Origin: Saccharum officinarum
Lineage: Eukaryota; Streptophyta; Magnoliopsida; Poales; Poaceae
Direction of reading: 5' to 3'
Assembly: GCA_020631735.1 (NCBI GenBank)
Contig: CM036159.1
Location: 23,289,511-23,353,510, forward strand
Length of the DNA: 64,000 nucleotides
Below, piece by piece: positions 26,261 through 39,064 of this stretch; the stretch's first letter is position 1, and each line of letters opens with the position of its first letter. The translations under genes and the position numbers were made by a program. The notes under the pieces were generated by a model. It was not told where the DNA came from. It worked only from the letters and a program-made list of their open reading frames with translations, and ran no database searches.

Positions 26261-28679
26261 GAGTGGCACCTGTGGTGGAGGCGACAACAACGGTCGGGCG
26301 GGTACCGTGCCTGCGGCGAGGCGCCTCAGCGCTGGAGAAGGCCGTAGCGAGTGGCAACCGCGCCGGAGAAGGCAAGCGGCGGGCGAGCGGTGGGGAACGC
26401 CACGACAGTCGTGTGAGTTGGAAAATAATGTCGCTGTCTTTTTTTTTTTTGGAGAAACTACGAAGGAAGGTAAATAGGAGCAAGACTGTTAGACTGGTAG
26501 CATGTAGCCTAGGAAGCGCGACATCATGGACGCCCGCAAAACAACATTTCTATTTAAAAATAGTCTTATCATAGCGCATATACATAAGTTTTTCTATCTA
26601 AATTTGGAGAGTCGTCTATATAAAAATCGTTTTCTATATATTTTCATTCTCCAACCATTTTTCTATATTTTGTGTATACTTAAGAGAGCCATTTTCGCTG
26701 TTTATCTTTGGCTAGTGAGAAATCTGGAATAAAGTATGACTATATTTGGATAACCACTTAGAGAAGTGGTCGAAGAGTAATAATTTTTCATCAAGATCTC
26801 CAATCCTAACAATAAAAAAGGATAATGAGTCTTTTGAAGTTGCTCTTAGGTTAGAAGTATATTTCTATCGTATAATAAGTAAAGCATTAAAAGTTATTTT
26901 TGGTTTTTTGCCATGTTGCCTTCCTTTTTCTCTCTTTTCTAAGGGAAAATAGCAACACTGCTCATTTATTTAAGAAGGAAGCAAACCGAATTTTACATAA
27001 GTTAGTACATAAGAAATTAATGTATTGTTTTCGGTCATGTTATCTTCGGTCTCTCTTTTCTTGTTAAAAAAAATAGGAGCACTTAGTGTGTTTGATCTCA
27101 TTTTAGGCCACGTGCATCCTAAAGGCATCGTTGGTGGTGTTTTCTATCCTCAACTTCGCACTAGAATCCTTATACAAGAATCTTAGAGGTTGTGTTTGGT
27201 TGTTTGCATTGGTCTATATCAAGGCTTATGATGTAAAATTATTTTCTTGTTTAGTTGCCCACATAGATCCTTATGCATGTTTACAGTATGCCAAGACTAC
27301 ATTAGCTAGTACTCAAGGTGTTGTCATATATTAACGCAATGTAGGATTGCACGAGTACCTCTATTAGAACATGAAGGTATCAACAGGTACTACAATACAA
27401 AGTAAAGTTTATTAAATGCAACGTGCATATAGAGAACAATCGATATATGCTTCAGCAAAGGAAAATTCTAGGTAGGGGTGGGGGGAGAATCTCCACCTGG
27501 ATTTTTTTTCAATTAAAAAAAAGGGTAGGTACATAATTCTTTCATCCGGGAGCATTACACAAGATTAGTTTGGTTAATGTGATATTTTTTTTCCAAAATA
27601 TATAATCTAACATGCATATACAGTAGATATTAATATGCCTACATCTTAGTGTATATATATAGGTATATTATATTATTAGTTTTTTATTGTAATTATATTA
27701 TTAGTTGGTTCATTCATCAAACCCAGCACTGAGCAAGTATTCTGATCCACAGGAGTATGTCCTGACGTTTCTCATGTTGAGGGCCGAGCTCGCCGCTGGA
27801 ATCTGGATCTGGTGGCGGGCGGAGTGCACGAGGTGAAGGTCACTTTTTTTCCCGGACTACAGGTGCCACTGGGAACAATCAACAATGGCAAGCACTTGAG
27901 ATCCGATCGTGGTTTAATTTGGACGGTTTAGTTTGCAAATTTTTTTTAATCTTCCAAGTTCAATTTGCATCACCGAGCAGAGCATGGGCTCTCATCTCAC
28001 ACCATGGTTATTATGCGATCTCCATCTAAAATCTGAATCAGATAACGGTTCAACATTTTTTCCCTTCAAATCAAGTAGTGCTAAAAAGAAATTCACAATG
28101 AACGGAAAAGGAAAGAACACTGGCAATATTTCATTACATCATGGTCTTTATTTCACACCCCCACCCCACCCCCATAAATGGGTTATATAGGTAGGAGGTC
28201 ATCTACCGAATCAATCAATGGCAGGTCTAGAAACCTTTAGAGCTCCTCTTTACTTACTTCTATGTCTGTAAAAATTAAGATCAGCTAAAGAAGGACTCTA
28301 TTGTCGCGGAAGTGGTAGAAAGGGTTTGAACCCCATCCCACCACTACATCCGCCCTTAAAATCTATGAAAATAGATTCAAAAGTTTGGGTCCTTTTTCTA
28401 ATTTGTTTCCAAGGAGACGAATCTCTATTTTATAATCTAATATTAAAGAGTGAAATGCTTCTTGCAGTTTGTTTTTTATATTCCCAAACATACTCACGGT
28501 TTTGGTACATCCATCCGTGTTCCTTTTTTTTCACTAGTTTCATTTCTTGTTTTTCTTTTTTTGTTCTATCCGTGCGCCTAGTTTTTGAGCGATTGTTATT
28601 TTCTTTTTTTCCTTTTCCATTTTCTTTCATTGTTTTTTTTGCTTGTTCGCTCCATGACTTTTTTCTAATCTTTTGTTTT
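26261..28679. other. Long AT-rich spacer
   Basis: 26261-26420 is still GC-rich repeat body. The rest is AT-rich with poly-T runs (for example 28520-28680). The short open frame at 27131-27334 has no recognised domain and sits in text resembling a MITE (GGTTGTGTTTGGTTGTTTGC). No gene supported. Confidence 0.4.
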
Positions 28680-28868
28680 TCTAGGTTTGTTTGGATCCTC
28701 TCCTCTAGAGTTCTAAAAGCGTTAGAGCACTTTAGCTCATTGTTGAGCTCTAAAACTCTAATGTGAAGTGAGCTAAAGTTTAGAGCTAATTTTAAATCAC
28801 TTGTTCAGAGTTTTAGCTCTAAAGTTTAGAGCTCTGAAGTTTATACGAGGAAATCCAAATAGGCCCTT
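28680..28868. mobile_element. Fold-back MITE, about 190 bp
   Basis: GGTTTGTTTGGATCCTCTCC at the left and GAGGAAATCCAAATAGGCCC at the right are imperfect inverted repeats. The inside is built from alternating TTTAGAGCTC/GAGCTCTAAA phrases that fold on themselves. Target duplication unclear. Confidence 0.6.
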
Positions 28869-28978
28869 AATACTGTTTAGTATGAACATAGACTATTTAG
28901 AATATCTACTGACGCTGTGTTGAGCGTCTACGTCTGTACTTGTGTAATTCACATAAAAAAACATCAGCTAATCTACTA

Positions 28979-30387
28979 TCTACTATACCTAAATAGAAAA
29001 ACCCACTACATGATTTTCCTGCGATTTCGTGAAGCCACGTCAGCAAGCCTTTAATCGTCGCTCCGCCTCTTCAAATCGGAAGATCAGTTCCACGTGAGCA
29101 CCGTCTCTCCCATCCGTTACTCTTTAAAGTCTTCTACAGGTCGAGCAGCATTGTCCCACACCCACCCCTCCATTTGCCAGTAACAGCTCCACTAAAGTAA
29201 TAAACAAGGCTAGCAAATCAGTGTAAAAAATCAGGAGCCGTCCTCGTGGATCGGATCAACAAGGCCGGCCAATATTCAATTAATGAAAGAAAACGATGAG
29301 TCTCCGTACTCATGGCTTTAAATCACCAGTTGGGGACATGAGGCAGACGCCGCCGCGCAGGAACTCAAGACCGCTTCATCCTCAAGCTGCTGCTGCCCGA
29401 CGTCGACGGCGGCTGCAGTGGAAGGCCGCGGGGAGGCCGGCGATGCTACGAGGGAGGCGATCGCGACCAGGGCGGGCAGATGCCATGGGCACGAAGCAGG
29501 AGGTCGAGGATGGAGTTGGCGTGGGGACTGGAGGATGCAGTAGGGCATCGCTTGGCGCTCGCCGTCCATCCCAGCACTACACCCTACACTACGCCTCCTT
29601 CACACCGAAGACTTCGACCCCAACATGCGTGGCTACTATCACCTGTTCGCTTACGCTGAAATTTAGTTTATATTGATATTTATACTGAAATGTTGTGCAA
29701 ATTTGGCTTATGCTGATGCTTTTCAGCCCAAGCGAACAAACGTCTGCAGCTGCCGCCTCTCTGCCACCGTGGGTAAGGCCGTGATGGCTCTTCAGTTCTG
29801 AATTGAGATATGGAGCTCCAGAGGGAAAGAAGCATTTGCCGGATATAGTAACGGGAGCGGCGGAGGATACGACGGAGACGCGTGAAAGAGGTCGGTCTGT
29901 GTATCGTGCGTGAAGTTACTGGTGTTTTTCTTTTTTTAGGTACGACGACTTTTTTTACAGTTTTTAACGAAAGATGGATGATGCGTCAGGTAGGTGGCCT
30001 TCACTGACTACCCAAGTTTGTAACTCGAAAGTACTCAGCAGCCTGGCACATGCAGATACATGAGCTCCAATGTCCATACTGCCATCCTTCGGAAGTATGT
30101 ATACTGCTATATATTTCCCACGAAAGGAAATGACAACCAATAATATATTTTATATTTTTTTTTATTTTTCTCCTGTCCTATATTTAAACTAAATTGTGAT
30201 AAGTTTTTTCAATAGTCCTTTAAAAGGTGGACCAGTAAAATAGTTGTTACTCTTTGTCATACTCACACTTATGTTTATCTAAATTTATCTCTCAAATTCC
30301 ATGACAGAGCACTATAGTGTTGTTGTTAGATAGTACTATTTAGTTCTCCTGATGATTCCCGCAGCAACGCGTGGGGTATCATCTAGT
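28979..30387 (+). mobile_element. Non-autonomous Helitron, about 1.4 kb
   Basis: The 5' end TCTACTATACCTAAATAG follows an A. The 3' end has a degenerate CCCGCAGCAACGCGTGGGG hairpin, then TATCAT and CTAGT, with T following. These fit A^T insertion and TC..CTRR termini. An alternative start is TCTACTATC at 28972. The interior has a GC-rich gene-like block (29340-29640, no recognised domain) and a small nested fold-back (about 29643-29748, GTTCGCTTACGCTGAAA / CAGCCCAAGCGAAC). No Rep/helicase. Confidence 0.65.
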
Positions 30388-31478
30388 TATAATAGATAAC
30401 AAGACCTACTAGCAAAAACAACCAAAATGAATCATCAAGATTAAAAATATTTCAATCTAGGCATCATATGATAGAGCATGATTTTCTTAAAAGAAACTGA
30501 AACTAGTTCATAATTTATTTAGCTACACAAAATTTCTATGAATTTGCAAATATTAAACCAAATTTTAGGATTTTTTAATTGCATTATTTTTCCCATGTAA
30601 AAAATATTTGGATAAATTTTTGAAGAACTATTTTTTTGTGAATTTTAGATAGTTTCTTAAATTTATTGCTATCTGATTCACCTTCCTAAATTTTTAACTT
30701 ACTTTGATTTATTACTTGCGTTATGGTTGATGTGACGACACATAGGACCGCTATGTTTTTTTGAGGAATTAGAACCGCTAATGTGGTGACTGGTCTGCAA
30801 AAATCATCATCAAAACGGACTAGAGTGTAAATAAAAACAAATGATTCTAAAAGTTCAGGGAGGAAGGAACGGTTTTGCAGATGACTAGAAATCGGACAAA
30901 GGTGAGGGGATACTTTTTCCACGGATACAAGACATCGATGGCAGGCGTAGGCCAATTCCTATGGCCCAAGACATTTAGCTGTCATGGACAGCCCAATTCC
31001 GGTCTTCCTGGAGTGGGCCAAGCTCCTCCTCAATCGTAGGCCTAGCATTAGAAAGTGTGAGCTGTTCTAATTTTTTTTAATAATCATTGCAAATTCCAAC
31101 ACAAAACAATAATGTACCAAATCAGGGCTTTGCTCATTTGGATATGACTAAAGTGCAAATGTTACCCACTATCAACATAAGGCGATTTAGCCATATATCA
31201 AAATGTGGAAAGCCCTAATTAATTTGGTAAATTATTGACATCAGACATTCATGCAACTTCTGCAACAAATTGTAAAATTTGAGGAATAGCTAGGGAGAGA
31301 ACAGTGGACACAAGGAAATGGATATATCAAGTTATTATAGATCAGTAAAATGAGGTAATAAATTCATTGTGCAAACAGAAGAAAACACGTTGGTTTTTCG
31401 TCGCTCAAGAATAAAAAGAGAGAAGAAACACGGAATAAGAAGGATGAGGCTAAGTATATATCTAGCATTCTAGCTAGT
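30388..31478. other. AT-rich spacer downstream of the peptide gene
   Basis: No gene or element end recognised. The part near 31300-31478 would contain the 3' UTR of the peptide gene. Confidence 0.4.
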
Positions 31479-31802
31479 TTACACATCAACACCAAGCAAC
31501 TTCCTCCCAACCCCATTGTTGGTGGCGGCATGGCCGGCACCAGGGCTGTGTCCAGGATCCGTCGCTCGGGTGTCCTCTCCAAGGACGCCACCGCCGGCTG
31601 CGCCGCCACTCCCTGTGCTGTCCGGCGAGATTGTGCCTGGGATCATCGTCCCCTTGGTGTCCCCATCGGAATGTGACAACAAATTAAACCTCCTATGCAT
31701 CACCGTGAGGGGTTCGCCTTGAGAGTACATGATATGGTTAGAGGAGACGAGGATTATGAGAACCAGGATGAGGGCTACTTTGCTAAACTTACAGAAGACC
31801 AT
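31479..31802 (-). CDS. CEP-like secreted signalling peptide precursor, 107 residues
   Basis: Single exon. The ATG at 31802 lies in ACCATGG, a strong initiation context. Residues 1 to about 28 form a signal peptide (basic MVFCKFSK, then a VALILVLIILVSS core). A variable middle follows. Residues 77-91 read DTRATDPGHSPGAGH, which matches the C-terminally encoded peptide (CEP) pattern x-x-R-P-T-x-P-G-x-S-P-G-x-G-H except Ala for the first Pro. Hydroxyproline-type sites would be Pro83 and Pro87. A short tail (AATNNGVGRKLLGVDV) follows the motif. CEPs are processed in the secretory pathway and act on LRR receptor kinases in root growth and nitrogen-demand signalling. No neighbour suggests a tandem family array. 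PIP-type peptides are the main alternative. Confidence 0.75.
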   Translation of the reverse strand: MVFCKFSKVALILVLIILVSSNHIMYSQGEPLTVMHRRFNLLSHSDGDTKGTMIPGTISPDSTGSGGAAGGGVLGEDTRATDPGHSPGAGHAATNNGVGRKLLGVDV

Positions 31803-31920
31803 GGTATGCAAAGCTTAGCTACCTAGAGAAAGCAGGACAACAATGGCAGATGAGCTCCTAGAATCAGCTAATGGTGAACTCTGGTGTGGCTGATCTGATG
31901 TGTGTGAGCTCATATTTTTG

Positions 31921-31930
31921 CTATTTATAG
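31921..31930 (-). promoter_or_regulatory. TATA box of the peptide gene
   Basis: Minus-strand CTATAAATAG, a canonical plant TATA box about 120 bases upstream of the ATG, leaving room for a leader of roughly 90 bases. Confidence 0.7.
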
Positions 31931-32423
31931 CATCGTACTAGATACACTGAAGACGGTGTGCCGACTAGAGCTGCAATATTATATATTGCATAGAATATAA
32001 CTACGGACGCAGCTTTAGCTTGGCACATGTGCATGGTGGGCACAAAGTATTAGTATTTGATTAAATGGATTAATAATCAGATAACAACACTAAACTCCTC
32101 TCTTTTGCAAGCTATATATATACGGACATGGAGGAGGTGAGGGACCACAAGTAGTACTCCTGCACTAACTGTTAACATGTTTGTTATACCTCGCAAAAGG
32201 GCTCCTAAATCAAGCTATTATATTACATGAAGAATGATGATAGAACGCTTAATTCCATCTTATGTGCATGTAGGACATATATATACCATGATGAAAGACT
32301 CGGATGGACCTAGAGATTATGGGAACATTAATATGTTGAATGACCGAAATGTTCCAGCTAGCTTGACCAGAGTTGGACGACAGCTGCCATTTATCAATTA
32401 TATACCCGCGTTTTTAAAAAATG
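31931..32423. other. Upstream region of the peptide gene
   Basis: AT-rich intergenic sequence, likely containing the distal promoter. No recognised gene or element. Confidence 0.4.
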
Positions 32424-33348
32424 TATATATGGGCATGCAGCCCAAGCCCGTCAGCCCGGCACGAGGCCCGTTTTTTTGGCCCGGCCCAAGCATGGCCCGA
32501 CCCGGTGGCTAGCGGGCCGGGCTGGCACGTCCCGAGGGAGCAGGCTGTGCCTGGGCCTTACCAGGCATGCGGGCTGGCACGGCACGGCCCGCAATTTAGG
32601 GGAGGCCCGGTGGCGGCCCGGTGCCTGGCATGGCCTGTTAAAATCTCCACTCCCAGCCCAATACTATTCCTCCTAACCCTAACTTCCCCTAGCCCACCAC
32701 CTCCCTCCCCACCGTGCAGCCACGCCGCACTCAACTCGAGTCGAGGACTCGCGCACGCGCCTCGCTCGCTTCCCTTTCCCCGCTTCTCCCTCCGCTCCCC
32801 ATTCGCCTCCTCCACGTGGCCGGCGGTCCCGTCTGCGTCGCTGCCCAAGGGAAGCCAGCGAGCAGCAGCCTCCTCCCACTGGCCGCCTGTCCCTCGCAGC
32901 CTCGCGCTCCCCTTCTCCTTCACTGGTGAGGCGGTGACGACCATGGCTACCCTTCGCGGACCGCGGCTCCGCCCTGGCCTCGGTGGCTCGACTGGATCTC
33001 ACCGGGCATGGGGATTCGGCCTCGAGCACTGGCGCGGATGCGCCGTCACCTCCGCGCGGACACCGGACACGAGCACGCCTATCGTCACGGACGTCGCCCC
33101 TGTTTTGCCCCACACCACCTGCGGCTCCCTGTCCCTGCCTCCCCCTCCCTCTCTTTTGGGCCTGGCTGGCCCGGCCTGCCTGACAGGCCGTGCTTATCGG
33201 GCCAGCCCGGCCCAAAAATCGGCCCAGCAGGCTGTGCCTGGGCCGAAGGCTAGGCCCGCGTGCCTGCCGTACGGCCCGATGGCATCGGGCTGTGCGTGGC
33301 ATGGGCCCTTGACGTGCCGGGCTGGGCCGGCCCATTGCCCATCTATAA
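32424..33348. mobile_element. hAT-like non-autonomous element, about 925 bp
   Basis: Starts TATATATGGGCATGCAGCCC and ends with the near-complement GGCCCATTGCCCATCTATAA. AAAAAATG lies on both sides (32416-32423 and 33349-33356), an 8-bp duplication, although it is A-rich. The interior is dominated by GCCCGGC/GCCGGGC phrases at both ends and a GC-rich middle. Long open frames on both strands (for example 32421-33416) come from composition. Confidence 0.6.
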
Positions 33349-33737
<389 letters not shown>

Positions 33738-34059
33738 CTCTTTCGTATAAGAAACCTTGATGGACATACTTTAATAGTTAACTAGAGAAAAGCACACTAT
33801 TACGTAATTTCTCAAATCAAAGTAAAGCTAGAGAGCAAGATAGTGGCATGATTTGTAATCTCCTTGAAGATGGAACACTGGAGTACATCGAATCATTCCT
33901 CTTTTTATAGATAAACGGAGCTTTATTTTGAGATGTAATATATATTATCACGGCCTCTGCACTCAAATGGTGTATCTAGCCAAATAGCCAATACAAATGC
34001 AAAAAATAAAAGAAAGAAAGAAATAAAGAAGAAAGAGATTCAGTGTGCTCTAAGCAACA

Positions 34060-34379
34060 CAGCATAGTGCGAACTGATCATAAATCAGTTGGTTGGGTTC
34101 CTTGTAGTGAAACCTGACTCGGGTTCAAGTTCTCGACTTGGCACGGATACTCGTATTTTCCTGGATTTATTGCAGGATTTAACGGTGCTATACTTTCAAT
34201 GGTAGGCGACGTCCCAGTCAACAGCGAGGCGCCTGTGGTGACTTCGTGAATCTCGACATCTGTCAGTTAAGTCCTTCGGATGTGCTCATAGGGGTAGGGT
34301 TCGCATACGTGTGTTCATAGGGGTGAGTGTGCGTACGTGTTGTGGGCGTCTACGCTGTAATGTATAATTCTAAAAAAAA
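34060..34379 (+). repeat. tRNA-derived SINE
   Basis: Has an internal pol III promoter layout: an A-box-like CAGTTGGTTGGGTTCC at 34086 and a B box GGTTCAAGTTC at 34122-34132. A conserved body follows (GTGCTCATAGGGGTAGGGTT, then CATAGGGGTGAGTGTGCGTA), ending in an A-rich tail at 34371-34379. A truncated relative lies at 10912-11040 in the opposite orientation. The exact 5' end and target duplication are not defined. Confidence 0.65.
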
Positions 34380-34407
34380 GCAACACAACATAGTAGGCTC
34401 AATATAC

Positions 34408-35333
34408 TGTTAGATTTAATATAGGTTTGGCCCATATTTTACTCAATTAAATCAAATAAATCCTAGTTCCATATCTAATGCTATGGTGCAATATAGTTTT
34501 AGTCTTATATAGAATTTTAACCATATGTTGACTCAACTTAAATAGGTGAACTATGTGTACTCCTGTTGAAAAGTTGAGGGAGGCTAAGGGTGTGCCACAC
34601 GCGCGCACGTTGCTGCCGAGCCATGCTGTGGTGTGGCGTGTGTGCGTGTGCATGACATGCACGAGTGGCACCACTCCACGACATGATGAGGTCCTGCTCT
34701 GACTTTTGTCGATGTGTATATACATAGACACCTCATTAGAGCCTCGTGCGAGTTACGGACACCACACCTTCTCCTCTCTATTAGTTGCTCTGAGTTTTCC
34801 CCGTTCCAGTCTCCAGCATACATAGAAGATTGGAAAAGCGGGACTCCAGAAACCACGCTCCCCGTGTCTTGGACACCGGGTGTGTCAGGCGATCAAGTTT
34901 TTTTGGGAGGAGGGTGGGCGTCCTCACACAACTGCTCGCATCAACTACTTCCAGGCACTTCCCAGCGATTGGCGACCAGAACTTTTGTGGCGTCTTCCTT
35001 CCAACGCAAGTCTTCTTCCTGATGGCTGTTCGTGGGACTGCACTAACAACATCGTCCAACATTGACTGAGGTCCATGACTTCGTGCAACACACTATGTCG
35101 ATTAGTGTGAATGGAGCCATCGATATTTTCGGCACTGATCCCTCCGTTGTGTATACATCTACTCTTACTGGATATGTTAAATTCAGTAGTATAATTGTGT
35201 TGATCAATATATTCGTCTTGTATGCTGTTACTGTTGTGCTAGATAGATTACATGTGCACATAGATGATGTCACAAATATTTTGCTACTATTTTTCTAGAT
35301 TAAATTAAAACTAAAAATACTTAAGTTCTAACA
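34408..35333. mobile_element. Solo LTR, 926 bp
   Basis: Starts TGTTAGA and ends TCTAACA, with near-matching 5-bp flanks TATAC (34403-34407) and AATAC (35334-35338). The interior has no coding domain. Text related to its first 200 bases recurs near 41880-42060. Confidence 0.65.
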
Positions 35334-36861
35334 AATACAAACCACCTGTCAACCTATATCCCAACTACATAGAAAAGGTTGACGTGTTTGCTCCTCTTCT
35401 CATGCACCACAAATAGGTTGATGTTCAAAACCATAAATTAAAGCTCCGTTGTCCTCCCACAAATAGGTGAGAACAATGTATCTACCGTATCTCACACATG
35501 ACCGGTAATTAACCACAAACGATGACTGATTCAGTTGACCTAATGACCAGCCTTCCCTTGAGAAGTAGTTGAGGTTCTTCTTCCCACAAAATCCTCTTTA
35601 AATTGGAGTCCCCCTTCACCTCCGAGACCATATGGAAGCATTAGCCCACAATCGGATGTAAGGACGAAGCATCAAATCTTCTAAAGCGATGACTCTAGGG
35701 TGGACACGATGTCACAAGCGCTACCATCACCGCCTATCTAGCATGTACAAGGGTTTCACACGCAATATCTCATGACACATAGGATATGGGAGGCTACGAC
35801 AAATGCCTCCAAAGAGGGAGTCAATAATCGAAGGGTTTCATCATCATCGGCCCATTAGATTGATGGACAACAAAGGCTTTCCCTTGACTCCACCATCGTA
35901 CCCACACTATCACTATTCCCACATGCCCACACAGGCATCATCATTTGCATGGGCAGCACCAGGGGCCCGACCTACTTTGTGGTCATCCACTTTGGACTTA
36001 GCATAGTGGCGCCGAAGAACTAGTGTTCTAGGGGTGACATGCATGACCTTGTCCTTGCACAATAGTGCACATCTTCATCATGAGCGATGGGCAACAGTCA
36101 TATTTGGACAAGATCCATCCATCACTAATGGGGAGGCTCCAGATCTCTTGACATGGAGGTACTAGATGCAGCCACCACCCATCCCAAAGACAAAGAGGCT
36201 TCCTCTACATGGAGCCATGGCACATGAGAGCACCATGAGCTAGCGAGGATATGGGGTTGGGGAATGTGAATGGGATGCCTCACTAGCACTGTCATCGCTA
36301 TTGGATGGGCTTTTAGCAGCCAACTCTAGTGGCGACAAAATAACAGATTGTGGGGTGGTGTGTGCTAGGGAGTTGGAGGCGCCGAGAGGTATCCCGACAC
36401 AATTGAGAAGGGGAAGGGGTGGAGCCACATTGTTCTCTTATATGTAGTTGGTTGTTATTAATGGAATGGTTGGATCATTGTATCCATATATAATTTATCC
36501 TAGTGTTAGTTGCCATGTCTTGTTTTCTTAAAGAGCCTTGAATGAAACTCAATGCATGTTTATATCAAAATTGGCAGATAGGAGCCATGGTTTGTAGGAA
36601 GGGAGGTTCAAAGAATCTTGTTAGAAAATAAAGAGGAAGCATAAGAAATGAATCATCATTGAAGGAATCATGAAATTTCAAATCCAATTGTCATGATACA
36701 TGTTGCATGGCAGGGTGTGTATATGACTAAGTCAGATACAATGTTGTAATAAGCAACTAGCATGTTTATGTAACAAAGGGCTGATATGTGTCCTCACACA
36801 CATATCCCAAAAGCATGCATTGAGGATCCATATATCGGACACCTATTTTGAGAAGAGGACA
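35334..36861. other. Non-coding spacer
   Basis: Mixed sequence with no domain. The open frames at 35803-36006 and 36240-36428 look like chance or old retroelement remains. No ends recognised. Confidence 0.4.
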
Positions 36862-38086
36862 TGTTGGTATAAATTAACGCACACTGATAAATCCGCAAGC
36901 TCACGGATACCGCTGTAGCTTTCACTCGGAGGTATTTGAAGTATCGTATCCACAGAAAAACGTGTGAGACTAACTACGATCTAACTTAACAAGGGGATGG
37001 TAACTTGGTTAAGGTTTAACTTAACTAAGAGTAGCAACAAGGTTAGGATAAATAGGAGCGTAGAGAAAATTACTAAGGCTTTCTTATTCTAACCTGGGTA
37101 AACTATGTCTTCTACTGTTTAACTAGGGACATTACTTAGGGAACCAACAGAGGATGTGATTTTCTTCGTAACTGGGTCCTATTTGTCCTACAAACGGGAG
37201 GTTGACTACAAAGGATAGATGGGGCTGTCACCACCCGCTGCTACCACCGATCCGGAATGCAGGGTGCATTCATGATTAACCTAAGTCTAAGCACCACGCC
37301 TACACTTAAGATTAATACTCTACTCCCCTAGGAAGAGAATAAAGCACTCAAAAGAGTCGCAAACCTGATGAACAATATAAACAAATGCTTACTTAAATCA
37401 GAAGTTGATTACCAGAGAAATCTTGAAGACAAGCTCAAGTAAAACTTGGATCTGCCAAGGTACAAGCCGTAGAGGGAGCACCGACAGGCCGACACCTTCT
37501 CCAAACTCTTCCCTCACTCTCTATCTCTCTATTTCTATTCATAAGACTAAATCCTATGGAGGGCTAATCTTCTCTTGATAGCTGGCTTTGATCCTCATGT
37601 GGAGAATATGAATTAGGGTTTCAGGGATAGCTCTAGGGAGAGGGGCAGGGGTCTGCTTATATAGCCCAGAGGGTGCAACGTGAGCCATTGGATCAAACCG
37701 ACTTAAGGAACAACATAGATGCAATCCTAGGAGACGGTGGAGGAACATTCTGGAAACTGCTGACAGGTGGGGCTCACCAAGGATCGGGCGCCTGAGGGGG
37801 AGACCGGCCGGCCCCACCTGGCAGGGTCTCGTGCCCTGCTTCGGTGGGGAGCCTCCTGGCGTCTTCTAGAGTCTTCCCATGTAGTTCCCACGACATATTT
37901 TCATGATTTCGTTTGACGAATAGGTCCTAATTGGTGGTTTTCTAATTGAATCCTGCTAGAAAAACAGATTCACCAAAACTTGTGAAATTTGTTAGTTTAA
38001 GTCCCTAGACTTATGTTGGTGATCTCATTTGTGCCCTTTTACATGTTATGTTGACTGTTAAATATGGTTGTTAACTACCGTCAACA
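36862..38086. mobile_element. Solo LTR, 1225 bp
   Basis: Starts TGTTGGTATAAATTAACGCA and ends CTACCGTCAACA, with flanks GGACA (36857-36861) and GGACC (38087-38091). The start phrase with 'GATAAATCCGCAAGCTCACG' is common in grass LTR retrotransposons. No internal domain is present. Confidence 0.7.
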
Positions 38087-39064
38087 GGACCCCTAGTTAA
38101 TTAGCTAGGGTTTTGGAGTTAGGCACTAGGTGAGCATAGTGAAAGCAACTAAATTAGTGTTCTAATTATTCACAAGCATTTAACCAACAACTTATGTTCA
38201 TATATATAATGAAGAAATAACAACTAGCATCAATACTTAAGAACAAGTTGATGCCCAAATTGCACAATAAGCAATACACTTGCAAGGATTTGCTTAGTAA
38301 AACATCAATCCCATTGATATTATGATTAACATATATATGAATGAATTTTAACATATGTAAATCTCATATGCCAACTCGACCATAAACCGTCTAACTTGAG
38401 TGTGACCCAACAACAAGCAAAACCTTAAATCAACAACACCTATGGCAAGAAGATTACGGAAGAAACAAACAACACACACACACACACCATGATTTACGTG
38501 GAAACCCCTTCTAAGAAAAACCACGGGAAGCGACAATCAAGCAACCCACTGTGAAGACACTATGAAGATGAAGAATACAAGAGGTGTGAAGGTTGGAAAG
38601 GCTGCAAAGCCTCCACAAGTTTCACTCTCTAATGGATGGTTCATAGATTTGGTAGATTGAAGTCTCACTTCTCATCTCCTCACCTTTAGCTCTCTCTTAC
38701 AACAAACAAGTAAAGAACACACATGAACATGAGTTTGGTTTTGGGTAAGAATTGGTGGTTTTACAGAAAGACCCTAAAGTTATCAACAACTCTGGTTTTT
38801 GCCGACAAGCAACATTGTGACTAATAAGCACTCTTTAATTGCACAATGTATTAGCCAGAATGTTGCAAAAACGGTGAAACTAGGAACCGCACGTCATCAC
38901 ATACTACTGCCATGTTTTTTTTAATCTACTACTATGCAGCTTGTTAGCTCTAGCTGTTGTACATATATATTGGACGGATGCAGTGAATATAGCTGGCATA
39001 ATGTACGGCTTAAACGTAATGAATCAACCCAAAAAGCTTAGCTTAGCTCAGGATAATTGATATA
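38087..39064. repeat. Retroelement-like debris
   Basis: ATTTACGTGGAAACCCCTTC and AAAAACCACGGGAAG near 38490-38530 look like a worn LTR region. A short (AC)n run lies at about 38470. No gene seen. Confidence 0.4.

Noticed and set aside
27131..27334. Small open frame resembling a 67-residue protein
   Set aside because: No domain, and the sequence context (GGTTGTGTTTGGTTGTTTGC) looks like a MITE end.
34122..34132. A tRNA gene
   Set aside because: A and B boxes are present but no cloverleaf can be drawn. The A-rich tail and repeated body fit a SINE.
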